Below are positions 23,972 to 34,231 of a stretch of DNA of 64,000 nucleotides, piece by piece (the stretch's first letter is position 1; each line of letters opens with the position of its first letter). Location: positions 1,327,001-1,391,000 of the forward strand of contig CALZFC010000059.1 of the NCBI GenBank assembly GCA_945643635.1, given 5' to 3'. The translations under genes and the position numbers were made by a program. Source of the DNA: Allodiplogaster sudhausi (lineage: Eukaryota > Nematoda > Chromadorea > Rhabditida > Diplogasteridae). The notes beneath the pieces were generated by a model. That model did not search any database, had not been told where the DNA came from, and worked only from the letters and a program-made list of their open reading frames with translations.

Positions 23972-26900
23972 ATGTCTGAAGACGAAATGGAGAGGCTCCT
24001 CGCTGAGTTGACGCCGCCTGGAGAGCATAAGGACGGCTCTCCCACGTCTGACTCTCGCCTCAAGAAGAGAAAGAGAAAGAAGAGAATGAAGAAGACACGG
24101 AAGAGGAAGCATAAGCGACATCTCTCCTCTTCGTCTTCTTCAGAGTCCTGCTCATCGACTTCTCCTCCTTCCTCGGAAGCGGAAGAAAGGAGCGGTTATT
24201 CAACCGATGAGAATCGTCTTGTTAGCGGAAACTCCCCTCTCTCGCGTGCATCGAATCTCTCCATTCCGAGAAGGAAAGAGTTCGTCTCGGCGGGATCCGC
24301 GGTGCCAAATGCACCAGAAGCTGTGATCAAGGAGCCCAAGAAGAGGCTTCGGATTGCAGAGCCGGCTCTTTCGCTCTTCGAGTCTGCCGCCAGGGGCACC
24401 ATATGGTCGCAGACCGAGAGAGAAGCCTACGTCGAGGCTCTCCCGCTCATTGCGTCCGTGTATGCCAAGCCGCCAAGAGTCGAAGAAGAGATTCCAAGGA
24501 TGAAGGGCCTTTCTGGCCAAATCTGCGAATCTCAGGTTACCACTCTTTGGTTGACTACTTTTTTCGAAATATCTATCATATTTGAAAAAGTCTAACTTGT
24601 AAGCTCTAACATTTTCAAAGAAATTGTAATTTTCTTACAGATCTTCGCTCTGGACGGTATGCCCATGGCTGCTCTTGGAGCTTCTGCCATTGCTGTTCAG
24701 ACGTCTGCAGCGGAAGCAGAGGAAGATCGGGCCAAATCAACAGGTTACATCAAGGCATCGATGAGTCTGCTAGAAGCAGCTCATCCTGAACTCGTTTGCT
24801 GGCGTAGAGAGACTATTCTCAGGTCAGACAAAATGTATATAACAAAGTTGTAATAAAATTATTATTATACTATTATATAATATATTACAATAGACTTCGT
24901 ACTATTACAAGAAAGAGGACAACTGTTATTCGTTTTGCAGATCGAACGGTGTTGATCCACGCCAAGCCATGCCAAGCATCCGCTCAGTACCTCTTGCTGA
25001 AGAAGAACTCATCTCGGGTGGAGATGTCTTCCCTCGTCTGTATGGGAAGCAGCTCATCGACGAACTACAGAAGCGGGCAGGAGGCAACGACGTCGCCAAG
25101 AGTCTCGCCAAGTTCAAGGCACAGAGGGAGCTTCGCAGCAAGCCTCAGCCAACACCGCGAGTCGAATCAATGAGAGCCAAGGATGGCCAGAGGTCAGTCG
25201 AGGATACTCTCGCTACAATTAGGCATCCCACACTAACTCATCAGTTTTAAAAAATGGCATTTTTACTGCCGGGAACATTAGATACCATCTTGCTGAGTTG
25301 CATAGATTATCAAATGATCCGTGAGTTAAAGGGTGTGTGAGCGGGTATATAATTGAACCCTATGCAATGCCTCCCATTCCACAGTCACGTAGAACATCCG
25401 GTAGGGGAAGCATGATGCATAGATATGCCATTAATGAAGAGGTTCACAACCTAAGGCACAAACAATTGTTGAGATATCCCCAAATGAAAGTGTTTGGTTT
25501 TCTTCCATTTTCTTTTACCGTACAAAGAAGATGGAGGATTACAATCAGTGATAAATCTGAAACCATGGAATCACTATGTGGTTCATAACAATTTCAAGAT
25601 GGAGGGTTTCCATCTTGTGAGGTTTCTTTCTATCACAAAGGGATTTTTCTCGCTAAGATCGACCTTAATAACGCATATTTCGCGATTCCCATCCACACAG
25701 ATTATCAAAAGTTTCTAACTTTCGAACACTCGTGGAGAGTATACAAGTTCCAGGCTCAATCATTTGGCCTTTCTCCGACGCCATACGTGTTTTCACGGTT
25801 GATAAAGGCGGTAGCGGAGGAACTTAGAAGTCGAGGAATTTTAATCTGATTATATATTTGGATGACTGACTCTTGATGGGTAATGATAGATCTAATTTCT
25901 ATCTGATATCAAATATGCGCTTATACTTTTCACGAAACTGGGTTTAACAGTAAATCGAGAAAAGTAGATAAACTTCTGTTGTGAAGTCAGAAAGGGTTAA
26001 GTTGAGAGTAATTACTACCTTAGTGGGTAGAACTTTTCGCTTACACCGGTTTCGGGCTATCTGTTATTTCCGGATAGGAGACACACAAAACGGCTCGTAA
26101 GAATGACGAATCCGAACGACAAAAAGTCGTTCGAGTATTTTGTCTCATTACCATCTAAGGTTAAGAAGGAGTTAACACGGTGGGTTAATGAGGTGTCATT
26201 GTCAGACTGCCAAGATTCCATATGGAAACCCCGCATATCCGAAATCAGTTCTGTTGCATCGAACATGGGATTTGGGTGTGGTATGGAGAGGCAAGAAAAC
26301 TGGAGGAAGAAATATCTCTGAGCTACCACATTAATGTACAGGAGCTTATGACCGTCTGATTCGGTCTAAGATGCTTCTTTCAAACATGTCTGACAAAAAG
26401 GTCCATTTGGAAATGTACAACACCTCCGCCGTTTGGAGTTTCGCGAAGTAGAACATGAACATCGCTGCAATGAAGGTTTGGGAGTTTGATAGGGTTAGGT
26501 CTATCCACCTAGTCACATCCTATAGACCGGGGATTGATAACGTGATTACTGATTATGAATCACATATTATCTGCGAGAAGCATGAATATTCTCGGAACAA
26601 GGTCATCACACTGACAATTTTCGACACTTGGGGAAGCCAAGTATCGACTTGTTCGTTCTCCTGTCTAAACCACATGTGCGAACGGTTCTATAATCTACGT
26701 CCATATCCACTGACGGCGTCAACCAACGTCTTCAGTCAGTCATGGTCGTAGATTTTTTCGCATACGCTTTTCTATCATTCACTCAATCTGATCGGAAGAG
26801 TGATCCGGAAGGCAATCAGAGAAGGGACTTCCCTCATTCCGATAACTCCGAACTGGATAACCCAGTGGTGGTTTCTCCGTTTTCTCGAAGGAACAGATGC

Positions 26901-28211
26901 TGCTACCTCCTCGCGAGGACATTCTGATAGATTCCTTCAGGCAATCCTCAACCTGCGACCAGTCGGTTGCAATTGACCGTATGAAGAATCTGACAAAATT
27001 CTTTATTGACTCTGGCTTTAGCAATGTAGCTGCAAAGGCACTCCCTGGTCCGATCAATACAATTCTTCCCTTAAGAGTGGGTTAGATATTGTACGGCATC
27101 AGGGTTCGATAGGCTAAAACCAAATACTCAGTCTGGTCAATTAAACTGCCCACTTTCACTCACTAGTCGTGAGTTATTCAACGTTGTGTACGCATAAAGC
27201 AGCCATTATGGCCAGTACTTCTAACATAACAGGGAGGAGACTATTAATGAAAACATTGTTGCGATGAAATTTTTCTTTCGTCAGTGACCGTCCAATCTAA
27301 GTATTCAAATATTTGAGACTTGTCCATTGTTCTGAATACCAAGGACAAGCTAGGCCCGAATGCAACATTCTCTGCGAAGAAATTTACTAAGAAACTGGTA
27401 ATAATCCTTGCTTTATGCTCGACAAAGAGAGTTTTCTGAGATAGCATGGTTCTCGCTTGAATCGGAGCAGATGGGAAGAGATATTTGGACGTTCTTTGTG
27501 AACTATGTTAACAAGAACAGGAGAGTAGGGGGAAAGCCTCACAAGGCTTCCTTCGAAGCATTCTTTCCAAATCCAATACTCTGCCCGATCGAAAATGTAA
27601 AGCATTACATTGAGAGAACAAAATCATACAGGCAAAATGAGCAACTTCTAATGAGACAAAGTATTTACTCTCATGGCCCTGTAACTAGCTCCACCATCGC
27701 TAGGTGGTTGCGTTCGTTGCTTACTGATGTGGTGATTGATAGCAAATTTGGAGCCCATTCCACTTGGGCAGCCGCTACTTCGGCTGCCTCGCATGCTGGT
27801 ATTTCTAGCGCCATGTTTATGGAAGCGGCAAACTGGGCTCCCAGGGGAACCATCTTTGATAGGTTTTATCACTAAGAGAGTGTCCCTTCTTTTCAACATG
27901 CTGTCCTGAACGACAGGTGTGTTAAATAAGCTATCGTGATTACTATGAGCAATGAATTATAATGTTATATTTTGCAAGACAACGAAGTTGTTGAAGTAAA
28001 ATATTTATTATGATTTATTGCGAATAGTAATCACATAAACCCACCCGAGCTCACCCTCCCTAAATTTTTTTATGTACCTGTCTTTTTTAGGACGAGTGGA
28101 TCTAGCAAGCCGAAGAAGGTGACTGACTCTCGTGATTACAAGAAGAAGAAGTTTGAGGAGAGGAAATCCAATAACAAGGATCATTTCCAGAAGAAGGATA
28201 AAAAGAAATAG
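23972..28211 (+). CDS. Gag-type protein of the DIRS-like element, four exons, spliced around pol
   Basis: Exons are 23972-24535, 24641-24822, 24941-25192 and 28091-28211. All three introns have GT/AG ends, and the joined frame is 1,119 nt, 372 residues, open to TAG. The N-terminal part is acidic then very basic (KKRKRKKRMKKTRKRKHKR near residues 35-53), then Ser-rich. The C-terminal exon is Lys-rich (DYKKKKFEERK... KKDKKK). It lies in the position of ORF1/gag of DIRS elements and probably binds the RNA and forms the particle. No zinc knuckle was seen. The third intron (25193-28090) contains the complete RT-RNase H-recombinase region, so unspliced RNA would serve pol and spliced RNA gag. Without splicing, exon 3 reads to a TAA at 25,248. 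The exon assignment is by eye. Confidence 0.65.
25330..26750 (+). pseudogene. Reverse transcriptase and RNase H of the DIRS-like element, broken
   Basis: The RT fingers and palm are readable in three frames. KEDGGLQSVINLKPWN lies near 25,520-25,570, KIDLNNAYFAIPIHTDYQKF near 25,635-25,695 and FGLSPTPYVFSRLIKAVAEE near 25,760-25,820. The active-site YLDD is at about 25,855-25,868 and is followed at once by TGA. A frameshift separates YLDD from the preceding segment. RNase H follows: VASNMGFGCGM near 26,250, where VAS stands in place of the DAS expected in the family. Then come HLVTSYRPGIDNVITD near 26,500 and a NVFSQSW end near 26,740. These are DIRS/Ngaro-type sequence features. Multiple stops and shifts make it non-functional. 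Confidence 0.8.
26895..27875 (+). pseudogene. DIRS-type tyrosine recombinase, broken
   Basis: An N-terminal part at 26,895-27,085 and a C-terminal part at 27,408-27,875 are separated by shifts and stops. The C-terminal part has the DIRS signature order: HGPVTSSTIARWLRSLLTDV, then FGAHSTWAAATSAASHAGIS, then a WAPRGTIFDRFYH end with the expected catalytic Tyr near 27,868. In active relatives the HST motif continues with Arg (part of the R-H-R-Y catalytic set). Here it is Trp (TGG), a one-base change from CGG. The enzyme would join a circular copy of the element to the genome. With the frame breaks and the lost Arg this copy cannot. Confidence 0.82.
27939..28034. repeat. Internal complementary region of the DIRS-like element
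   Basis: 27,939-27,962 is the reverse complement of 22,893-22,916. 27,961-28,034 is the reverse complement of 28,541-28,614. The two parts abut, so the region equals the junction of left and right outer ends. Confidence 0.9.
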
Positions 28212-28321
28212 TATGGTTCCGCGTTGGTTCCGTTTCTTTTCTTTGATTTGTTGTTTGTTATAATTGATAAAGTTGGTGTTTTTGTTAAAACCAAATATTT
28301 TCAATTACACAAACACGACCA

Positions 28322-28528
28322 CTGAGCTCTACAGGTTTGCAACTGAGGAGACAGGGGCTAGAGCTCCCTCTTCATCAGCATAGTGGGCGAGCCCACTTTT
28401 GCATACGGGACTCTTCCCCTTAATTTTTATCACGCGTGACACGTATCCCGTGATTTGCACGTACGAGGTTGCACGTAATCCTCGGTCTACATTCTACGCG
28501 CTTTGTAGAGAATTATGCTGAGCACGGG
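28322..28528. repeat. Right inverted terminal repeat of the DIRS-like element
   Basis: Reverse complement of 22,941-23,148. It is followed by an 86-bp outer extension (28,529-28,614), most of which is copied in the internal complementary region. Confidence 0.9.
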
Positions 28529-28615
28529 GCGCATAGCTATCGTGATTACTATTCGCAATAAATCATAATAAATATTTTACTTCAACAACTTCGTTGTCTT
28601 GCAAAATATAACATT

Positions 28616-29170
28616 ATTGTTCATCTCTCGTCAGGCTCCGCCCACCCGTCCACCAAGCTGAGCGACTTGCGAAGAGGCGACCACTCGCGAGCGGAGGAGA
28701 GATGAGAAATGACTCGTATTCTTTGTCCGCATGCCCATCGAATTCCAAAGCATTTTAAAGCGATGCAAAAATTTCCTTTCCTTGCGCTTCTCACATTCAC
28801 TATTTTGCCATATGCGAAAAATTGCACAAAAAATTCAAAGTGCAAATTGCACTTTTAGGAAAAATAAAATTTCGCAATCGTTCAAAGGAAAAAAAAAATT
28901 ACTGTATAGAGAAGAGTACATCGAAGAATGTGAAAACAAGAAGGAAGTGCGATTCAGGAAACAAAAGTTTTGGATGAAGAGGTATAAAAAGTGCAACTTT
29001 ACATATTCACCGTGAACTTTGATCGTAATAACCTTCATTAACCTTCACTCAAAATCCGTATAAAAGAAAAGAATTTCAGAAAGAAATCATTCCATCATCG
29101 CTTTCCGCTCTTCTGAGGTTGACTTCGCCTCGCTCTCCTCAGCCACATTCTCTCCCCTCTCTCAACTTTC
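28616..29170. repeat. Direct duplication, copy 1 (promoter-like region of the Ly6-like gene)
   Basis: Aligns with 30,274-30,840 from ATTGTTCATCTCTCGTCAGG onward, with moderate divergence. It starts exactly where the DIRS-like element ends. It contains AAAATCCGTATAAAAG (TATA-like, about 29,049-29,064) shortly before the coding start at 29,192, so it probably carries the promoter of that gene. Confidence 0.7.
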
Positions 29171-29191
29171 CTCCTCTCCTCTCCCCTTCCC

Positions 29192-30017
29192 ATGCTTCTC
29201 AAGACTGCACTTCTCTTCATCTTCTTCTACCCGCCTCTCCATGCTGTTAGTCGAAACTTTCAGAAGAGCCACCTGACATTTAAGCACATTTAATTAATAA
29301 ACACTGACCAAGTTTACTCAAAGTTTTTTTTGTTGTTCGACTATGCGGGGTTTGCTTGTTTTCAGAGCAATATCTCATGCCATGAAGTAGGAGGAGGAGT
29401 CGAATGCGTCGACGGATGCTACTACATTGCCTACTTCAACTTATTTGAAGCGTAGCCACAGTTGTCCTTGAACGATCCGGGTGGTTGTCTGAAGGCTGCC
29501 GGCTTGCCAATGAACTGCGCACTCGACCCAAGCGAGGAAAGGCGCCTCCATTGTCCTTGTTATAATGATATGTGCAACCGCAATACTATACATGAGGCAG
29601 CAGCTAACGTCCAGTTGAAGGAGCAACTTAGCCTTAGATATGAGGTTGCAGACATCCAGTCATTTAGAAAAAGACTATTTGTTCATTGACCATTCCGGAT
29701 AAATGACGTGTTCATCAATTTATTTTATGCCGTGGTTACGGTTGACAGTATTGAAGGAGCTGGCCGTGGCCGCTGTGGGTTATGATCGTCGTCTTTGCGT
29801 TCATCGGCCTTGCGCTTCTCGAGATCATCGTGATTATCGTGATTGGCGTCTTGGGTACGGTAGTTTTTTTTGAGATTCCAGCCGAAATGAATTCAAATGA
29901 ATTCCTTGCGTCACTTCAGCGTGGTTGTTCCCGGAGAATCAATGTCTGAAGGATCTCCTGGAATCCATCCAAGAGGCATTTGCCAGGACAGCTGCCATGG
30001 CTCCGCGATCCTTTTGA
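29192..30017 (+). pseudogene. Small Ly6/three-finger-type membrane protein gene with an in-frame stop
   Basis: Exon 1 (29192-29245) is a signal peptide, MLLKTALLFIFFYPPLHA. Exon 2 (29366-29644) encodes a cysteine-rich ectodomain with eight Cys ending HCPCYNDMCNR. The C-x-C-x(4)-CN ending is the hallmark of Ly6/uPAR three-finger domains. Exon 3 (about 29,750-29,854, acceptor uncertain) encodes one strong transmembrane helix (VVFAFIGLALLEIIVIIVIG). Exon 4 (29920-30017) encodes a short cytoplasmic tail ending PRSF with TGA. A TAG at 29,453-29,455 (after FNLFEA) interrupts the ectodomain in frame, and no plausible intron removes it. It is either a pseudogene, a null allele or a sequence error. 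An intact version would be a type I surface protein of unknown ligand. Confidence 0.6.
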
Positions 30018-30273
30018 TGTGTGCCGCCTTCCCTCTCCCCGCCTTTTACCTCGTCTTCTAACCCTTTTGTAGCTCCCTTCGAGCAGGGATAAAAATCAAA
30101 ATTCTTCTCTTCATATCCACAAGGCAAAAAATAGACATTAGATAGTGAAACTTTGACCAGCGGGAACATCCTTCATGTGCGCCTGAATGAAGATGAAAAC
30201 GATGTGCTCATTTCAGATGTCGAATTAAAGAAGTTAGGCAAATTTTGTTTTGATTTCCGTAGTCTTCTAGTTC

Positions 30274-30840
30274 ATTGTTCATCTCTCGTCAGGCTCCGCC
30301 CACCCTTCCACCAAGCTGAGCGACTTGAGAAGTGGCGACCACTCGCGAGAGGAGGAGAGATGAGAAACGACTCATATTCCTTGTCCGTATGCCCACCGAT
30401 CGAAAGGGAATTCCAAAACATTTTAAAGTGATGCAAAATTTTTATTTATTTGCACTTCTCACGTTCACTATTTTGCCATATGCGAAAAAGTGCAAAAAAA
30501 ATTCAACGTAGAAATTGCACATTTAGAAAAGATGAAATTTCGCAACCAATATTCAGAGAACAAAATTACTGCATAGAGAAGAATACATCGAAGAAAGTGA
30601 GAACCAGAAGGAAGTGCGATTCAGGAAGTACAAATTTTGGATGAAGAGGTATAAAAAGTGAATCTTGCCATATTCATCGTGTACTTTGATCGCATTAACT
30701 TTCGTTAACGTTCACTCAAAATCCGTATAAAAGGAAAGAATTTGGGAAAGAAATCATTCGCTTTCCGCTCGTCTGAGCATGAGGTTGACTTCGCCTCGCT
30801 CTCCTTCTCCACCACACTTTCTCTCCTCTCTCCTCTTTCC
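30274..30840. repeat. Direct duplication, copy 2, without a gene body
   Basis: Second copy of 28,616-29,170, including a TATAAAAGG (about 30,725-30,733). The signal-peptide exon that should follow has degenerated into CT-rich sequence, so this is an orphan promoter copy. Confidence 0.65.
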
Positions 30841-31229
30841 TCTACGCCTCTTCCTTGCCTGTCGTCTCTCTCCACTCCTCTTCCCTTATCTCCGCATCCA
30901 CCGTTTGACTGTCATAGATCTAATATGTATGTATATCGTTCAAGGTTGATAAAGTTTGAATAACGAGTCTAAAATGTTCTCGGAGGAGATGAGCAAGCCA
31001 GCAAAGATCGATGCAAATTTCATGAGCTTCTTCCCACCAAATGCGCAAATAAAGTGAAAACCACGGGTAATTAAAAAAATAAAACGCAGTATATATCATG
31101 AAGTACATAAATAAATCTGGCAGTAAGCATGTTAGTAAATTATAGTAATTACTGTAAGTTAAAAAATAATTAATTTAATTAAAAAAAAATTATTTTAAAA
31201 AATAAATAGAAACCGACGTGAGAGAGAAG

Positions 31230-31273
<44 letters not shown>

Positions 31274-32160
31274 GGGAGGGAAGTGAGTGAGAGAAAAAAA
31301 CAAGAGAGAAGGGAGTGAGAGAGAGAGCGAGAGAAAGAGCGAAAGAGAGAGCGCGAGAGAAAAGAGAGAGGGAGAAGCAGAGTGGTTCTCTTTTTTCCCT
31401 TCTCATCTTCTAGATTCTCTATGCTGTGAATCTCCTCGTTTGCCTGCAACTTTCCATCATTCTTTGCTTATGCACCGACCCCTCAATTCTAACATCCACT
31501 TCTACTTTTGGACATTTAATTCATTTCCTTTCCTCCGTTCTCTTCTCTCCACCAGAGCTACGAAAAAGCCCAACTCTTACGGATAACTCTATGAGTCAAG
31601 AGCCCTACTTTAATCTGTTTATATCTCTATATATCTCCACACAGTCTCTCTCTCTCTCCGTGTCTCTTTTTCTCTCTCTCTCTATCTCTGTATCTCTCCC
31701 TCGGTAGTATTAGTTATGTAATATCTCTCTCTTTTTCTCTCACTCGTGCCTCCTCTCTCTCCCTCTTGACTTATTTCTCCATTTTGACAATACTTCAGAA
31801 CATCTACATTCATAGATATGTATTTACATACTTACAATCGTTCACTCTCATCGACTACATCGTTCATGAAAAGGTCCGATGATCCCGATCTCGTTGGAGA
31901 GAGTACCCCTTCCTGCAGAGAAGTCGAAATTACCATTGCAAACAGCGTAATTAGATAGATAATGTTACAGTGGATATGCTATTGCTGTGGGTACGTGCAG
32001 AACAATAATGGCGCACGAAAATGTTATCCTTGAATATGCAGTTGTGTAGAATTGATCCTGCGAAGACATCACCTACATATTTGAAATTATATGAATACCT
32101 TTTCAATCATTTTAAAATGAAAGGACTAATCACTTCAGAAGGAAGCAGATTACTCGTCCT
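30841..32160. repeat. Low-complexity intergenic region with (GA)n and (CT)n tracts
   Basis: (GA)n-rich sequence lies at about 31,220-31,380 and (CT)n-rich at 31,630-31,760. Open frames here encode only repeats such as SLSLSL and are not genes. No other feature was seen. Confidence 0.75.
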
Positions 32161-32179
32161 CTGAAGAAAGAGTCGACAG

Positions 32180-32460
32180 CGATCACAGAGATGACTTTTT
32201 TTCATTGTTTGTTACATTTCGAGATGTCTAAGTTGCTCTACTATATATGGAAAAGATGCGATATCCGATTGAAAAGAATGTCCAGGTGTATGTATGCATA
32301 TGTACATATATGTATCTACTAAAAATTTTTTTAACATTTTCATTCACAGAAATCAAACTTCCCCGAGCAATGTGCCCACTTCCAGAGAAGCCCAGGCTAC
32401 AACGAGCGGCGATAGAAATGTATCATCAACCCTTTGAATACGTCAACGAATGCTTTTAAG
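32180..32460 (+). pseudogene. Relic of the 3' end of a family B receptor (tail exon)
   Basis: Aligns with 20,985-21,210. It keeps the conserved acceptor TTCACAG (ending 32,348) and the tail exon beginning AAATCAAACTTCCCCGAGC. Seven bases present at 21 kb are missing after GAGCAATGTG, which shifts the frame. No upstream receptor exons are present. It stands directly before repeat block D copy 3, as part of a duplicated unit. Confidence 0.65.
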
Positions 32461-32639
32461 AACCATTCAAAAGTGATCTCGTTTTATTTACTTATCAAAT
32501 TTATTTATTGACTATCTTATTTATGTACAACATTCAAAATCGCGACTTTTGTCGCTTTTCCCACATAAAGGAATCTCTTTCTTGGATCTTCTCATTGTCT
32601 CGCTGAAATTTACAGGAAAACAGAGAAGCAAATGAATAA

Positions 32640-34060
32640 AAACCAAGAAAACGATTCTGAATTAACTCTGTCAAGAATAAATCCGGTGCAGAACAGAGGC
32701 GCCAATCCAGATGACAGAGTTGGATCCATTGCTTTGAACGGTGTATCGACACCACTCACAATCAGCGCAGAGAACTCGAGCAGAAAGCCGACGTTTAAGA
32801 CGAGGAAATCGTATGATATTGAGTTTGGACAAAATTATTTGTTTGGACGGCGTAGCATCTCATTTATTTGTTGCACAATGCAGACAATATACATACATAA
32901 ACCATGCAATGGATGTGAGATTCGTATTTTTTTTTCTGAAAAGATGCACTTTCTCTTTTATTATTATTAAAAGTTAAAATGAACTAAAATGCTATAAATA
33001 ATTTTTATTTGAAGATGCGTCACGGTTCAGGAGCACGAATGATGGAATTTGGACGACGTGAACTATTTTTCTTTTTGTATGAGAAATTTTCCATGAAAGA
33101 CGAGAGCCTTCCTGCTTTTACACAGATGCGTATCACTTTTCCTTTCTCTCGAAACTAACAAGTTTGTCTGCAAAACTCTAAAGTCAAGTCGAATTGCACT
33201 CATGAGAATAACCGCGTGCTGAACTATTGGAATGAATAAACTGTAACGAAAAAAACAAGTTATGACTTGTCCGCCTCCATCTAAACGGCTGACTGAGTTC
33301 ATTCTCACATGACCGCAGTCTGGGTAGTGTTGTGAGAAACTGGCTCTCTTCTTATTCCAGGAATTCCTGGAACAACAACACGGAGTAACATTTATAGTTC
33401 CGCTTCCCCCTTTTTTTGCTTTACGGGTGCAAATGCAAGTAAGTCCAAGGCATTTCTCGCCAACACTTGAAGAAGAAGTCTCGTTCTAGAGAAACAAAAA
33501 AAGCGACGAGTTACTTACCATTACAGTACTTCCAGTACTTTCCATAATTTACCGTATAAAAGAGCCATTTGGTATTACTCCGGTCGCAATTACTTTTTAT
33601 TCACGCTCGCTCGATGATCTCGACCAGTGCGCCCTCATGAATTGTGATCTTATCAGTTAAATTTTAGACATTGCAAGCGTAGAATATTGCTGTATTTTGT
33701 TAATATTTCCAATAAGCCTAGATGTTGTGAAATGGCTTAAATATGACTATATCTTGCTTATCAACACCAAATGTGCATTTACTTTGATCTGTTGTATAGA
33801 ATTTAATTGCTTTTGCTTTGGCGAATACAATTATAGTCACCAGACATCCAACATAGTGAGAGACAATATGCAACCATAATTGAATGGAATGCAAAAAAGC
33901 CAAAATTCCAGTAGTTCAAAGAAGCTTTTTTTGCAAGGCTTACGTCTATTTTCTCCATAATAGTTTTGCACTACTCACTTCGCCATCCTGACATATCTTG
34001 ATTCCTAATTTATTTTATCTGCAAGTAATTGTTCCATGGCAGGATCATCCATCGCAGAGT
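32640..34060. repeat. Cluster repeat block D, copy 3 (upstream of the 34.2-kb receptor gene)
   Basis: 32,730-32,985 matches 2,150-2,400, and 32,985-34,060 matches copies 1 and 2, with more divergence than those show to each other. It ends about 170 bp before an intact family A gene, the same arrangement as copy 1. Confidence 0.65.
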
Positions 34061-34231
34061 TCATTCATTATTTCTGTTGTCTTCCCAATGACTAATCGGC
34101 CCCAATAGTATAGTATTCTGCCATGGATGAATTATTTGCAGATAAAAAAACTTGGAATCATGATAAGTATGTATAGAAACATATGTGTGTTGTTTAACTC
34201 ATAATGTTTGAAATTAATACTAAAATTAAGA

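Larger units (their letters stand above)
22893..28614 (+). mobile_element. DIRS-like tyrosine-recombinase retrotransposon, nearly full length
   Basis: About 5.7 kb. Inverted terminal repeats lie at 22,941-23,148 and 28,322-28,528 (about 98% identical by eye). An internal complementary region at 27,939-28,034 is complementary first to the extreme left end (22,893-22,916) and then to the extreme right end (28,541-28,614). This is the layout of the DIRS order, thought to guide formation of a circular copy. Inside are, in order, a Lys- and Ser-rich gag-type gene, reverse transcriptase, RNase H and a DIRS-type tyrosine recombinase. Gag is open, while pol is broken by shifts and stops. The element has no long direct repeats and no evident target duplication, as is usual for elements that integrate with a tyrosine recombinase. 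It is now non-autonomous but structurally complete. Confidence 0.88.

Noticed and set aside
22893..28614. An LTR retrotransposon or endogenous retrovirus
   Set aside because: Terminal repeats are inverted, not direct; the recombinase is of tyrosine type, and no integrase, protease or envelope was seen.
29453..29462. A tiny intron removing the TAG in the Ly6-like gene
   Set aside because: GTAGCCACAG has intron-like ends but is only 10 nt, too short to splice, and removing it would break the frame.
31179..31450. Long open frames encoding SLSLSL or EREREK repeats (also near 48.5, 53.9, 55.5 and 63.2-63.9 kb)
   Set aside because: They are translations of (GA)n/(CT)n microsatellites, open in all frames by composition only.
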